Below, piece after piece: positions 55,064-63,858 of a stretch of 64,000 bases of DNA; positions within the stretch are counted from its first letter, which is position 1; each line of letters opens with the position of its first letter. The position numbers and the translations under genes are program-made. Location of the stretch: contig JAEULH010000059.1 of assembly GCA_016793925.1 (NCBI GenBank), positions 1 through 64,000 on the forward strand, written 5' to 3'. Source of the stretch: Rhodospirillales bacterium. GTDB taxonomy: Bacteria; Pseudomonadota; Alphaproteobacteria; Rhodospirillales; Defluviicoccaceae. A model generated the notes under the pieces. That model saw only the letters and a list, made by a program, of their open reading frames with translations. It did not search any database and had not been told where the DNA came from.

Positions 55064-56407
55064 ATGGCGGCAGGGTCGGCAGCGGGCCTGATCGTCGCGG
55101 CCCCGGCCTCGGGGAGCGGCAAAACCGTCTTCACCCTGGGCCTGATCCGCCGTCTCGCGCGCAGCGGCGTGTCCGTCGCCTCCGCCAAGGTCGGGCCCGA
55201 CTACATCGACCCGGCCTTTCACGCGGCCGCCGGCGGGCGGGCCTGCGTCAATCTCGACCCGTGGGCGATGCGCCCGGCGATGCTGGCGGCGACCGCCGCC
55301 GGCCTCGAGGGCGGATCGGATCTGGTGATCTGCGAGGGTGTCATGGGCCTGTTCGACGGCGCCACCGCGCGGGCCGGATCGACCGCCGACGTCGCCGCCG
55401 GGCTCGGCTGGCCGGTCGTTCTCGTCGTCGACGCCCGGGCCCAGGCGGCCTCCGCAGCGGCCGTCGTCCGCGGCTTCGCCAACCATCGCCCGGACGTCCA
55501 TGTCGTCGGCGTCGTCTTCAATCGCATCGGCGGCGAGCGCCATGCGGCGGTGATCGCCGAGGCCTGCGCCCTGCATGTGCCCGACGTCGCCGTCCTGGGG
55601 TTCCTGCCGCGAACCGAGGACCTGGCGTTGCCGGAGCGGCATCTGGGCCTGATCCAGGCCCGCGAGCATGCCGAACTCGACGCGTTCCTCGACCGGGCGG
55701 CGACGGTGATTGCGGCCCACGTCGACGTCGCCGCGCTTGTCGCCCTGGCTGGCGAGTGCGGCTCGAAGCCGCCGGCCGCCCCGCCCTCGCCCTCCACCGT
55801 CTCGCCACCCGTGCCGCCGATCGGCCAGCGGATCGCGGTGGCCGACGATGCCGCCTTCGCCTTCCGGTACGCGCTGGTGATCGACGGCTGGCGCGCCGCC
55901 GGCGCCGAGATCCTGCCCTTTTCGCCGCTCGCCGACGAGCCGCCCGATGCTTCCGCCGACGCGGTCTACCTGCCCGGCGGCTATCCCGAACTTCACGCCG
56001 GCCGGCTCGCCGGCAACAGCAATTTTCTCGCCGGCCTGGGCGAGGCCGCCGCCAGGAGCGCGGCCGTTTTCGGCGAATGCGGCGGCTACATGGTCCTCGG
56101 CCGCGGCCTGGTCGACGCCGACGGCGTCCGTCACGCGATGGCCGGGCTGCTGGCGCTGGAGACCTCGTTCGCCGAGCGCGGGCTGCACCTTGGCTACCGC
56201 CGGGTGACGCTCGCCGCGGCAACGCCGCTCGGCCCAGCCGGCGCCCTCTTTCGCGGCCACGAGTTCCACTACGCGCGGACGCTCAGCGAGGGGCCGGGAA
56301 CGGCGCTGTTTGCCGCGGCCGACGCCGGCGGGCGGGATCTCGGCGCGACCGGGCTCGTCCAGGGCTCGGTCTTCGCCTCCTTCATCCACCTCGTCGACCG
56401 GGAGTAG
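55064..56407 (+). CDS. cobB: Cobyrinate a,c-diamide synthase
   Basis: ATP- and glutamine-dependent amidase that amidates the a and c side chains of (hydrogeno)byrinate/cob(II)yrinate; cobalt content decides between CobB and CbiA naming. GLIVAAPASGSGKTVFTLGL is the P-loop (residues 8-27 of 447), and a C-terminal GATase with Cys in ECGGYMVLG. Start ATG 55064 lies 8 bases after SCO. DUF72 follows after 3 bases. The location 3.5 kb from cobM, beyond the copper genes, suggests scattering of the pathway across adjacent units. Confidence 0.94.
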   Translation: MAAGSAAGLIVAAPASGSGKTVFTLGLIRRLARSGVSVASAKVGPDYIDPAFHAAAGGRACVNLDPWAMRPAMLAATAAGLEGGSDLVICEGVMGLFDGATARAGSTADVAAGLGWPVVLVVDARAQAASAAAVVRGFANHRPDVHVVGVVFNRIGGERHAAVIAEACALHVPDVAVLGFLPRTEDLALPERHLGLIQAREHAELDAFLDRAATVIAAHVDVAALVALAGECGSKPPAAPPSPSTVSPPVPPIGQRIAVADDAAFAFRYALVIDGWRAAGAEILPFSPLADEPPDASADAVYLPGGYPELHAGRLAGNSNFLAGLGEAAARSAAVFGECGGYMVLGRGLVDADGVRHAMAGLLALETSFAERGLHLGYRRVTLAAATPLGPAGALFRGHEFHYARTLSEGPGTALFAAADAGGRDLGATGLVQGSVFASFIHLVDRE

Positions 56408-56410
56408 GAC

Positions 56411-57232
56411 ATGGATGGAAAACGTCGCGGCCCGGTCCGCGTCGGCATCGGCGGCTGGAGCTTTCCGCCGTGGCGGGGGACGTTCTACCCCGACGGCCTG
56501 GCGCAGAAGGGGGAGCTCGCCTATGCCGCCCGGCACCTCACCTCGATCGAGATCAACGCCACCTTTTACCGGACGCAGAAGGCGGAAAGCTTCGCCCGCT
56601 GGCATGACGAGACGCCGGCCGACTTCGTCTTTTCGGTGAAGGCGCCGCGCTTCGCGACGACGCGGCCGCGGCTCGCGGAGGCCGGCGAGTCGATCGGCCG
56701 GTTCTTCGCAAGCGGCGTCCTCGAACTGAAGAACAAGCTCGGCCCGGTCAACTGGCAGTTCATGCCGAACAAGAGGTTCGACCCGGACGACATCGCCGCG
56801 TTCCTGGATCTCCTGCCCAGGTCCGTCGACGGCCGCCCCCTCCGCCATGCGCTGGAGGTGCGCCACGAGAGCTTCCGCAGTCCCGACTTCGTGGCGCTGG
56901 CGCGCGAACGCGGGGCGGCGATCGTCGTCGCGGGGGACGCGCGCTACCCGCAGATCGCCGACATCACCGCGCCCTTCGTCTATGTCCGGCTGATGGGCGC
57001 GCGCGAGGCGGAGCCGCTGGGCTATGCCGCGTCGGCGCTCGATCTGTGGGCCGAGCGGGCGAGACGCTGGAGCGCCGGGGAAGCGCCCGGTGGGCTGAGT
57101 GCAATCGCAGCGGACGCGGGGCAAGGCGCGGCCCGCGATGTCTTCCTCTACCTCATCAGCGGCGACAAGGTCCGCAACCCGGCCGCGGCGATGGCCCTGA
57201 TCGAACGGCTTGCGGGCGATCAGCCGGCTTGA
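56411..57232 (+). CDS. DUF72 protein
   Basis: TIM-barrel-like family of unknown role, sometimes linked to nucleic-acid or sugar metabolism. RVGIGGWSFPPWRGTFYP and LTSIEINATFYRTQKAESFARWHDET are the family marks (N-terminal half). FSVKAPRFATTRPRLA and LPRSVDGRPLRHALEVRHESF follow. The 273 residues are slightly long. It lies 3 bases after cobB, an unforced operon position, and carries no B12-specific feature. Confidence 0.86.
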   Translation: MDGKRRGPVRVGIGGWSFPPWRGTFYPDGLAQKGELAYAARHLTSIEINATFYRTQKAESFARWHDETPADFVFSVKAPRFATTRPRLAEAGESIGRFFASGVLELKNKLGPVNWQFMPNKRFDPDDIAAFLDLLPRSVDGRPLRHALEVRHESFRSPDFVALARERGAAIVVAGDARYPQIADITAPFVYVRLMGAREAEPLGYAASALDLWAERARRWSAGEAPGGLSAIAADAGQGAARDVFLYLISGDKVRNPAAAMALIERLAGDQPA

Positions 57233-57283
57233 CCGACGCTCGCGAACAGAAGCCGGCCGCGTGCCGTACCTACGGCCGCCGCC

Positions 57284-58099
57284 TCATCCTGCCCGCCGCC
57301 CCTTCGCCCCGACGTCGCGGAGGATGCGGGCGAAGAGGTCCGGCATCTCGGCGAACGTCTCGTAGCTGTAATCGGCGGCCGTGGTCTCGCGGTGATCGAG
57401 CCACACCCGGGCCTTCGGGTTCAGCCGGTTGACGTAGCGGACGGTGGTAAAGCCCATCGCCTTCGGCGTCTCGATGTCGTTGACTTCCGAGTCGCCGACG
57501 TAGACGACGCGGGTCGCCTCGATCCCGGCTGCGGCCATGGTCTCGACGGCACGGGTAAAGAACAGCCGGTCCGGCTTCTCGACCCGCACCTGGGGCGAGG
57601 ACATCCCCTCGCTCGTCACCACGATGTCGACCAGATCGCCGTAGCCGGTCCAGGCGATGATCGCCGGCGTCGCGAAGGCGCGGTCGTTGGAGGCGACGCC
57701 CACGGCGCAGCCGGCCGCCTTGAGTTGCGTCATGACCGCAGCCACGGTCGGATGCTGCGGTTGCGCCGCCAGAACCCGGCGCGCGGCGCTGCGATAGCGG
57801 CGGAGGATGCGGGGCGAAAGTTCCGCAACCGCCGCCGGATGGACAAGACCGCCGGGCGCCGCCAGGCGCATCAGCGCACGCGCGATCCAGTACTCCTCCT
57901 GAAGGTAGTGGCAGGCGAACGGGAAAGAGAGCCGGTCGTTTTCCTCCGCCCACGCCGCGAGCAGCGGCTCCTGCGCCGCCGACGTCAGGCCGGACGCTTC
58001 GAGATCGTCGAGACGCCGCTCGGCCCGGAGCAGAGACAGCGACGCGGCGAACGGGTCGTCGGTCAGCGTCCCGCCGTTGTCGAACAGGAAGACGATCAT
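57284..58099 (-). CDS. HAD-superfamily protein with altered motif I
   Basis: A 271-residue HAD hydrolase. Motif I is FLFDNGGTLTD: the nucleophile Asp7 is kept but the second Asp (acid/base, two residues on) is Gly9. Motif II VGVASNDRAF, motif III Lys in RVEKPDRLFF, motif IV VYVGDSEVNDIETPKAMG are intact. A cap domain spans about residues 18-110. The missing acid makes a phosphatase slow or changes it to a phosphonatase/dehalogenase-like or binding role. ATG overlaps the GlsB gene's stop by 4 bases. Confidence 0.8.
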   Translation of the reverse strand: MIVFLFDNGGTLTDDPFAASLSLLRAERRLDDLEASGLTSAAQEPLLAAWAEENDRLSFPFACHYLQEEYWIARALMRLAAPGGLVHPAAVAELSPRILRRYRSAARRVLAAQPQHPTVAAVMTQLKAAGCAVGVASNDRAFATPAIIAWTGYGDLVDIVVTSEGMSSPQVRVEKPDRLFFTRAVETMAAAGIEATRVVYVGDSEVNDIETPKAMGFTTVRYVNRLNPKARVWLDHRETTAADYSYETFAEMPDLFARILRDVGAKGRRAG

Positions 58100-58383
58100 C
58101 GTTTGGCGGGCGGCGTCCCGCTTCCGCTCGGGCGCTTGCCGAGCCTGGAAGCGACGAACAGGAACACCAGGGCGCCGACGACGGCCGTGACCAGGGAGCC
58201 GATCATGTTCCGCGAGGCGATCCCAAGGATCCAGAACAGGACGCCGCCGACGACGGAACCGATCATCCCGATGATGAGGTTGCCGACGAGGCCGAAGCTG
58301 CGGCCCTCAAGGATCTTGCCGACGATCCAGCCGGCGGCCAGACCGATCAAAAGAAATGAGACAAGGCTTGTGATCAAATTCAT
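58096..58383 (-). CDS. GlsB/YeaQ/YmgE-type membrane protein
   Basis: Small stress-related inner-membrane protein of 95 residues with three hydrophobic segments. AAGWIVGKILEGRSFGLVGNLIIGMIGSVVGG is the transglycosylase-associated-protein-type core. A basic tail (RPSGSGTPPAKR) ends it. Relatives are often stress-induced, but no sigma-factor site is clear here. The stop is coupled to the HAD gene by ATGA. Confidence 0.9.
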   Translation of the reverse strand: MNLITSLVSFLLIGLAAGWIVGKILEGRSFGLVGNLIIGMIGSVVGGVLFWILGIASRNMIGSLVTAVVGALVFLFVASRLGKRPSGSGTPPAKR

Positions 58384-58583
58384 TCCAATCCTCTCACGCT
58401 GGCGGCATCGTAGGGAGCGGCACCGGAGGCCCTGCTACGATACAGGGCCGCGCCGTTTCGGCAACGGGATGATCGCTCGGGCCGACAAGGGGGCAGGAGG
58501 GCGACAGGCGCCGGCGCCGCGCCGGCCGCGCCCGGAGGATGTTTCATCACAGGAGTGAACGAGATCATGGGAGCGAACGGGTC

Positions 58584-59087
58584 GTGACGGAGACAGGACG
58601 CATCGTCTTTACGCCGATCGGCATCGTCCGCTCGCCCTTCATCTCGACCGACGGCATGCCGATCCAGCCCGTCGGCGCGGCGGATGTCACCGCGGAGGTG
58701 GTCATCGACGAGGCGTTCGCCGAAGGCCTTGCCGATCTCGACGGCTTCTCTCACATCCTGCTCGTCTACGTCTTCCACCGGGCCGGACCGGCAAAGCTGT
58801 CGGTCGTGCCATTCCTCGACACCGTCGCCCGCGGCGTCTTCGCGACCCGCGCGCCGACCCGACCGAACCCGATCGGGCTGTCGCTGACCCGGCTCATCGG
58901 CCGCAGCGGCAACATCCTGCGCATCGCCGGTGTCGATATCCTCGATGAGACCCCCGTCCTCGACATCAAGCCATACATCCCGGCCCTCGACGCCGCCGGC
59001 GATGTCCGCGTCGGTTGGCTCGAGGGCAAGACCGAGACGTCGTTCTGCCGCGTCGCCGATGCCCGCTTTCGCAGCGGCGGCGGCTGA
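58584..59087 (+). CDS. trmO: tRNA t6A37 N6-methyltransferase TrmO (TsaA)
   Basis: SAM-dependent beta-barrel methylase that N6-methylates t6A37 of tRNA-Thr. FTPIGIVRSPFISTDGMPIQ, DLDGFSHILLVYVFHRAG and GVFATRAPTRPNPIGLSLTRL are signature blocks. DIKPYIPALDA follows. The 167 residues are a normal length; the GTG at 58584 gives MTETGRIVF (family-like) with GGGAG about 10 bases upstream. It is divergent from GlsB. Confidence 0.91.
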   Translation: MTETGRIVFTPIGIVRSPFISTDGMPIQPVGAADVTAEVVIDEAFAEGLADLDGFSHILLVYVFHRAGPAKLSVVPFLDTVARGVFATRAPTRPNPIGLSLTRLIGRSGNILRIAGVDILDETPVLDIKPYIPALDAAGDVRVGWLEGKTETSFCRVADARFRSGGG

Positions 59088-59138
59088 GCAGAGGCCGCCG
59101 GGCGGATGCGGGCGGGCGGATGCGGACGGCGCACGCAC

Positions 59139-60023
59139 CTATTCGTCGCTGTCGGCCTTGGTCACCTGAACGTCCACCTCCATCCCGAGAAAGGCGCCGG
59201 CCGGTCCGGAGAAGGTGCCCTGCACCGGGATCGACTGTGACGGCGATCGGGTAACCGCCACCCGGATGAGGTTTTCGCCGCCGATGATCCCGTTGGTCGG
59301 GTCGAACTCCGTCCAGCCGGCGCCGGGAACATAGACCTGGACCCAGGCGTGCGTCGCCGCGCCGCCGACCATGCCGTTGGGGGAGACTTCGGCGGCCGCA
59401 TCGTAGAGGTAGCCGCTGACGAAACGGGCGGCGAGACCCAGGGTGCGCAGCGCCTCGATCATCAGCAAGGCGTAGTCGCGGCAGGTGCCGGAGCCGCTGG
59501 CGATCGTTTCCGCCGGCATCTGCGTCCCCATCTGCTGGCGCGCCTGGTAGGAGAACTGCGCCTTGATGGCGTTGGTCATCGCGGTGAGCATCTTCAAGGT
59601 GCCGACCGGCGTGTCGGAGTAGAACTGCTTGACCCACTGCTCCAGCGTCTTGTCGGTATCCGGATAGCGGCGCATGATCGACGGCATCAGGTCCGGCATG
59701 TCGTCAGCGGCGTACTGGAAAGGATAGACCTCGGCGCTCGCGTCGATCTCGAAGGCAGGCGCCGTATAGGGGAAGTGTTGCAAAAGAATGTTGTTCTCCA
59801 GGCGCAATTCCTCTGCTTCGTCGGCGAAGCTTGCGTACGCGATCGAGTTGCCGAAGACATCGTGAACCCAGCGTACGGTCCCTGGCGGCGATAGCGTCAA
59901 CTTCGCCTCCAGGAGGTCCATGTCGTGGCTGTCGCGGGGACGGAACATCATCCGATGCTCGCCGAAGCGGACGGGGTTGGCGTAGCGGTACACGGTCGAG
60001 TGACGCACGCGGATCGTTTTCAT
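59139..60023 (-). CDS. Transglutaminase-like cysteine protease family
   Basis: A 294-residue protein with an N-terminal transglutaminase-associated beta domain (1-85) and transglutaminase core. The triad is visible: Cys in SGSGTCRDYALLMIEALR, His in THAWVQVYVPGAGW and Asp in EFDPTNGIIGG. No signal peptide; probably cytoplasmic. Such genes often sit with a DUF403/alpha-E circularly permuted ATP-grasp pair, which is missing here. Substrate unknown. Confidence 0.88.
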   Translation of the reverse strand: MKTIRVRHSTVYRYANPVRFGEHRMMFRPRDSHDMDLLEAKLTLSPPGTVRWVHDVFGNSIAYASFADEAEELRLENNILLQHFPYTAPAFEIDASAEVYPFQYAADDMPDLMPSIMRRYPDTDKTLEQWVKQFYSDTPVGTLKMLTAMTNAIKAQFSYQARQQMGTQMPAETIASGSGTCRDYALLMIEALRTLGLAARFVSGYLYDAAAEVSPNGMVGGAATHAWVQVYVPGAGWTEFDPTNGIIGGENLIRVAVTRSPSQSIPVQGTFSGPAGAFLGMEVDVQVTKADSDE

Positions 60024-60454
60024 TCGGGTTCCTGAAGTTGGTTCGCGGCTGCATGTAGCGCTGGCAAGGGCGCCGGCAAGGGCGCGAACGGAGCTGGCTC
60101 GACGTGGGTCAGGCGCTTCTAAATCGAGAGTTGTTCAGTGACGGCGCCTTCCTCTTAAGGCTGTAGCAAAATCATGCAAGCAGCTTTGTTTTCCGGCGTC
60201 GCAGGAACTTGCAGCTTGCGCCGAAATTGGAAGGATTCACAGCGTTGACATGTTCTTTATGTGTTCTTATATTAGGTTTATTGTGCATAGGGGCGTCTCG
60301 TCGACCATCCATATTGCCATCGGGATGCGCCGGTACCATTCGAGCGGCGCATGGCCTGTCGGGTCGCCGTTACAACGTGGCCCCGAGCGTTTGGCGATGA
60401 TCTCCCGCCGCGCCGAAACTTATGTTGTCAGGCGTTAAAGACAATGAGGGACTG
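60024..60454. other. 431-base leader region of rpoH
   Basis: No protein frame is credible here: two overlapping frames near 60209-60438 have no family features. It is less GC-rich than its surroundings, with a near-perfect promoter at 60245-60273 and about 175 bases of untranslated leader before rpoH. The long leader could fold into a temperature-sensitive structure, which is inference. Confidence 0.6.
60245..60273 (+). promoter_or_regulatory. Consensus sigma-70 promoter for rpoH
   Basis: TTGACA (60245-60250), a 17-base spacer and TATATT (60268-60273): all six -35 bases and five -10 bases match consensus. It drives transcription toward rpoH. Confidence 0.85.
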
Positions 60455-61363
60455 ATGTTGAATTCTGCGGCGATGCGTGAAGACACACTGGTTCGGCACA
60501 TGCGCGCAGCCCGGAAGTATCCGATGCTCGACAGCGATACCGAAGGCGAGTTGGCCCGTCGCTGGCGCGACGAGCGCAGTTCCGACGCGGCCGATCTTCT
60601 CGTCGGCAGCCATCAGCGTCTGGTCGTAAAAATCGCCAATGAGTATCGCGGCTATGGCCTGCCCCTGGCGGACCTCGTCTCCGAGGGCAACGTCGGGCTG
60701 ATGCAGGCCGTGGTCAAGTTCGACCCGGAACTCGGCTATCGCCTGTCGACGTACGCCATGTGGTGGATCCGCGCCGCGATCACCGACTATGTGCTCCGCA
60801 CCTCCTCCCTCGTCCGCATGGCGACGAACGAGCACCAGAAGCGCCTGTTTTTCAATCTCCGCCGGCTCAAGGCCAAGCATCAGGGGCCGCGGGAAGGAAT
60901 GTTGACGCCGCAGTCGGTGGAGGCGATCGCAAAGGAGCTCGGGGTTCCCGAGTCCGAGATCGTGCTCATGGACCGGCGACTGGGATTGCCGGACCTGTCG
61001 CTGAATGCCGCCGCCGGCGATGACGGCGACGCGGATTCCCAGTGGCAGGACTTCCTTGTCGACGATCGGGAGAGCCAGGAGACCGCGGTCATCCGCGATG
61101 ACGAGCGCGACAAGCGGCGGGCTTTGCTCGACGAGGCCCTGGACGAGCTCGACGACCGCGAGCGGCACATCGTCATCGAGCGCAAGCTCAAGGAGGATCC
61201 GCCGAAGCTTTCGGATCTTGCGGCGGAGTACGGAATCTCGCGCGAGCGGGTGCGTCAGCTCGAGGCGCGCGCGCTGGGCAAATTGCGCGTCTCGATGCGC
61301 AAGGCGGCGGCGGAAACGGGGCTGCTCAACGAGCCGTCGCTGCCGGAGTCGGCTGCGGACTAG
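60455..61363 (+). CDS. rpoH: Heat-shock sigma factor RpoH
   Basis: Sigma-32-type factor of 302 residues. Region 2 is DLVSEGNVGLMQAVVKFDPELGYRLSTYAMWWIRAAI, cited in part; the RpoH box HQKRLFFNLRRLK follows directly, which distinguishes it from RpoD. Region 4 contains LAAEYGISRERVRQLEARALGKLR. Start ATG 60455 follows GAGGGA; the earlier ATG at 60422 lacks a Shine-Dalgarno and the one at 60473 would cut conserved N-terminal sequence. A second RpoH copy elsewhere would be usual in this group. Confidence 0.94.
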   Translation: MLNSAAMREDTLVRHMRAARKYPMLDSDTEGELARRWRDERSSDAADLLVGSHQRLVVKIANEYRGYGLPLADLVSEGNVGLMQAVVKFDPELGYRLSTYAMWWIRAAITDYVLRTSSLVRMATNEHQKRLFFNLRRLKAKHQGPREGMLTPQSVEAIAKELGVPESEIVLMDRRLGLPDLSLNAAAGDDGDADSQWQDFLVDDRESQETAVIRDDERDKRRALLDEALDELDDRERHIVIERKLKEDPPKLSDLAAEYGISRERVRQLEARALGKLRVSMRKAAAETGLLNEPSLPESAAD

Positions 61364-61419
61364 GCGCAGCCGCCCTGCACGCTTCGCCTCTGCCGCCGTC
61401 GTCTGCCGGAGCCGCCGGG

Positions 61420-62073
61420 TCAACGGTCGCTTCCGCCGTTCGCGCGCGTTGAACTCTCCCGAGGCCGGTAGACGGGCAAAGACCAGCCCAGGGTCAACGC
61501 CAGCACACGCAGCATAAAGGCGGTCGCGGCGCCGATGACGGCGGCGACGTATCGATCCGAGCTCAACGCGAGCGTCAGGACATAGGCGACGGCTCCGCAC
61601 AGCGCCGCCGTCACGTAGATTTCGCGCCTCATGATGACCGACGCTTCCTGACCCAGGACATCGCGCAGGATGCCGCCCACCGAGGCGGTAATGACGCCCA
61701 TGGCGACGGCGACGACCGCGCCGACCCCGGCGTCCAGACCCTTCGCCGTGCCGGCTATCGTCACCAGAGCCATTCCGGCGGCGTCGAGCCACAGGATCAG
61801 GCGATAGCGGGATTCGACCAGGTGCCACGTGAAGTGCACCACCGTCGCAGCGACGAGGCAGGCGATAACGATGGACGGCGTCTCGATCCAAAAGACGGGA
61901 AGATCGAGCAGCATGTCGCGCACCGAGCCGCCGCCCACGCCGGTCACCACGGCCAGCCACATGAAGCCGACGATGTCCAATGACTTGCGCGAGGCGACGA
62001 GCGCCCCGGTGACGGCAAACACCACGGCCGACGTCAGATCGACGACCGGCAGCAGAAGACCGAGATGTTCCAT
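61420..62073 (-). CDS. TRIC-type cation channel family (UPF0126)
   Basis: Homotrimeric potassium-permeable channel of 217 residues with seven helices and an inverted repeat. The paired GGGSVRDMLL and GGILRDVLG are the two KEV/GGxxRD-like repeats of bacterial TRIC proteins. The C-terminal tail is basic/Arg-rich. It converges on rpoH and is 91 bases downstream of the serine dehydratase gene on the same strand. Confidence 0.89.
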   Translation of the reverse strand: MEHLGLLLPVVDLTSAVVFAVTGALVASRKSLDIVGFMWLAVVTGVGGGSVRDMLLDLPVFWIETPSIVIACLVAATVVHFTWHLVESRYRLILWLDAAGMALVTIAGTAKGLDAGVGAVVAVAMGVITASVGGILRDVLGQEASVIMRREIYVTAALCGAVAYVLTLALSSDRYVAAVIGAATAFMLRVLALTLGWSLPVYRPRESSTRANGGSDR

Positions 62074-62164
62074 GGCGTGGCGCGCTCCGCAGGTCGCAAC
62101 AGGACCGGCGTCGCCGATCCCGGATCCGGCGGGTCCGAGTGTAACGCCATCGCCGCGGCCGGGA

Positions 62165-63592
62165 TCAGCACTCCGGAAGGTTCACCGCCAGACCGCCCTT
62201 GGACGTTTCCTTGTACTTGTCGGTCATGTCCATGCCGGTCTGACGCATGGTTTCGATGCAGTTGTCGAGGGGCATGAAGTGCGAGCCGTCGCCGTGGAGC
62301 GCGAGCGAGGCCGCCGAGACCGCCTTGACCGCGCCCATCCCGTTGCGTTCGATGCAGGGGACCTGCACCAGTCCGTTCACCGGGTCGCAGGTCATGCCGA
62401 GATGATGCTCGAGGGCGATCTCGCCCGCATTCTCCACCTGCTCGCTGCTGCCGCCGAGCGCGGCGCACAAGCCGGCCGCCGCCATCGCCGAGGCGGAGCC
62501 GACTTCGGCCTGGCATCCGCACTCGGCGCCGGAGATCGAGGCATTGAACTTGATGATGCCGCCGATCGCGGCCGCAGTCAGAAGGAAGATCTCCACGCCC
62601 TCCGGCGTCGCGTCCAGGCAGTGTCGGATGTAGTAGCGCAGGACCGCCGGGAGCACGCCCGCGGCGCCGTTGGTGGGCGACGTCACGACCTGCCCGCCGG
62701 CGGCGTTCTCTTCGTTCACCGCCAGCGCGTAGACCATCAGCCAGTCGTTGACCATATGCGGCTGCTGGCTGTTGGACCCCTTGGCCGCCTGGAGCCGGTC
62801 ATGGATGGTCTTGGCCCGCCGCCTCACGTTCAGGCCGCCGGGAAGGACGCCGGCGGTGGATATACCGCGGTCGATGCATCTCTGCATGGCGTCGACGATC
62901 TCGCGCAAGCCGCGGCCGATCTCGTCCGCGCTGCGGACGACCTGCTCGTTCTCGCGCTTCATCTGCGCGACGGTCTTGCCGGACTCCCGGCCCATGCGCA
63001 GCATCTCGGCGGCGCTTGCGAACGGGTAGGGCTGGCTCTCCGCCGTCGGCTTCTGCGCCAGCGACGACGCCGCCTCGCGCGCGGCCTCCATCTCGGCCGC
63101 GGTGGCGATGAAGCCGCCGCCGATCGAGTAGTAGGTCTCCTCGAACACAATGCCGTCCCTGCCGAGCGCGCGCAGCTTCATGCCGTTGGCATGGAGCGGG
63201 AGCGGCGGGCCGTAGTCGAAGACAACATCCGATGCGGGATCGAAGGCGATCTCGGGCAGCCCGCGCACGCGCAGACGCCGTCTCACGTGCAGTTCGCCCA
63301 GCCGCGCCTCGGCCTCCCTGGGGTCCAGCGATGCCGGCGCAAAACCGAGCAGACCGAGCAGCACGGCGCGATCCGTGGCGTGTCCTTTTCCCGTGAACGC
63401 GAGCGAGCCGTAGAGCCGCACCTCGATCCCGGTGATCGCCGCCGGATCGAAGCGCCCGGCAGGGCCGGGTCGGCCGCCGAAATCGCCGCCGAGGGTGTTC
63501 AGGAAGCGGCCCGCAGCGAGCATCGGCCCCATCGTGTGCGAGGACGACGGGCCGATGCCGATCTTGAAGATGTCGAACACGCTCAGGAACAT
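62165..63592 (-). CDS. sdaA: L-serine ammonia-lyase, iron-sulfur type
   Basis: Oxygen-sensitive [4Fe-4S] enzyme deaminating L-serine to pyruvate, 475 residues, single-chain. [21 protein letters not shown] is the N-terminal signature, [21 protein letters not shown] and [18 protein letters not shown] supply cluster cysteines. Start ATG 63592 follows GGAG; seven upstream codons are dropped. The 266-base gap to the next gene contains a hairpin. Confidence 0.95.
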   Translation of the reverse strand: MFLSVFDIFKIGIGPSSSHTMGPMLAAGRFLNTLGGDFGGRPGPAGRFDPAAITGIEVRLYGSLAFTGKGHATDRAVLLGLLGFAPASLDPREAEARLGELHVRRRLRVRGLPEIAFDPASDVVFDYGPPLPLHANGMKLRALGRDGIVFEETYYSIGGGFIATAAEMEAAREAASSLAQKPTAESQPYPFASAAEMLRMGRESGKTVAQMKRENEQVVRSADEIGRGLREIVDAMQRCIDRGISTAGVLPGGLNVRRRAKTIHDRLQAAKGSNSQQPHMVNDWLMVYALAVNEENAAGGQVVTSPTNGAAGVLPAVLRYYIRHCLDATPEGVEIFLLTAAAIGGIIKFNASISGAECGCQAEVGSASAMAAAGLCAALGGSSEQVENAGEIALEHHLGMTCDPVNGLVQVPCIERNGMGAVKAVSAASLALHGDGSHFMPLDNCIETMRQTGMDMTDKYKETSKGGLAVNLPEC

Positions 63593-63825
63593 CTCGGCTG
63601 CTCCGGGCCGCAAACGCCGCGGACGACCCGCCTCCGTCGCCCCGACGACAAGCCCTGTGCGCCATAGTCCTCCTGTGCGCGCGCGTCCTCAAGGACGCCG
63701 TCGCACGCACCGGCCCCAGCCGATTACCAGGCGGCCGGCCTGGGGCGGATCAAGCGGGGGATCGCAAGCAAAACGACCCTTCGCGCGGGCTCGGCATCCC
63801 CAGGGTCGACTGCCGGTTCTTATTT

Positions 63826-63856
63826 CGGCGGCGTCAGGTATTATCCTGACCCGCCG
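63826..63856 (-). terminator. Hairpin just past the DUF299 gene
   Basis: CGGCGG, bulged C, GTCAGG, loop TATTAT, CCTGAC, CCGCCG pair into a 12-bp stem. It begins 3 bases after the stop at 63859. The run that follows on the minus strand is A-rich, not T-rich, so classic intrinsic termination is not assured; mRNA-end stabilisation is possible. Confidence 0.45.
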
Positions 63857-63858
63857 GT

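Noticed and set aside
60209-60438. Small coding frames in the rpoH leader
   Set aside because: Two overlapping frames of about 60 codons lack a family match and span the consensus promoter.
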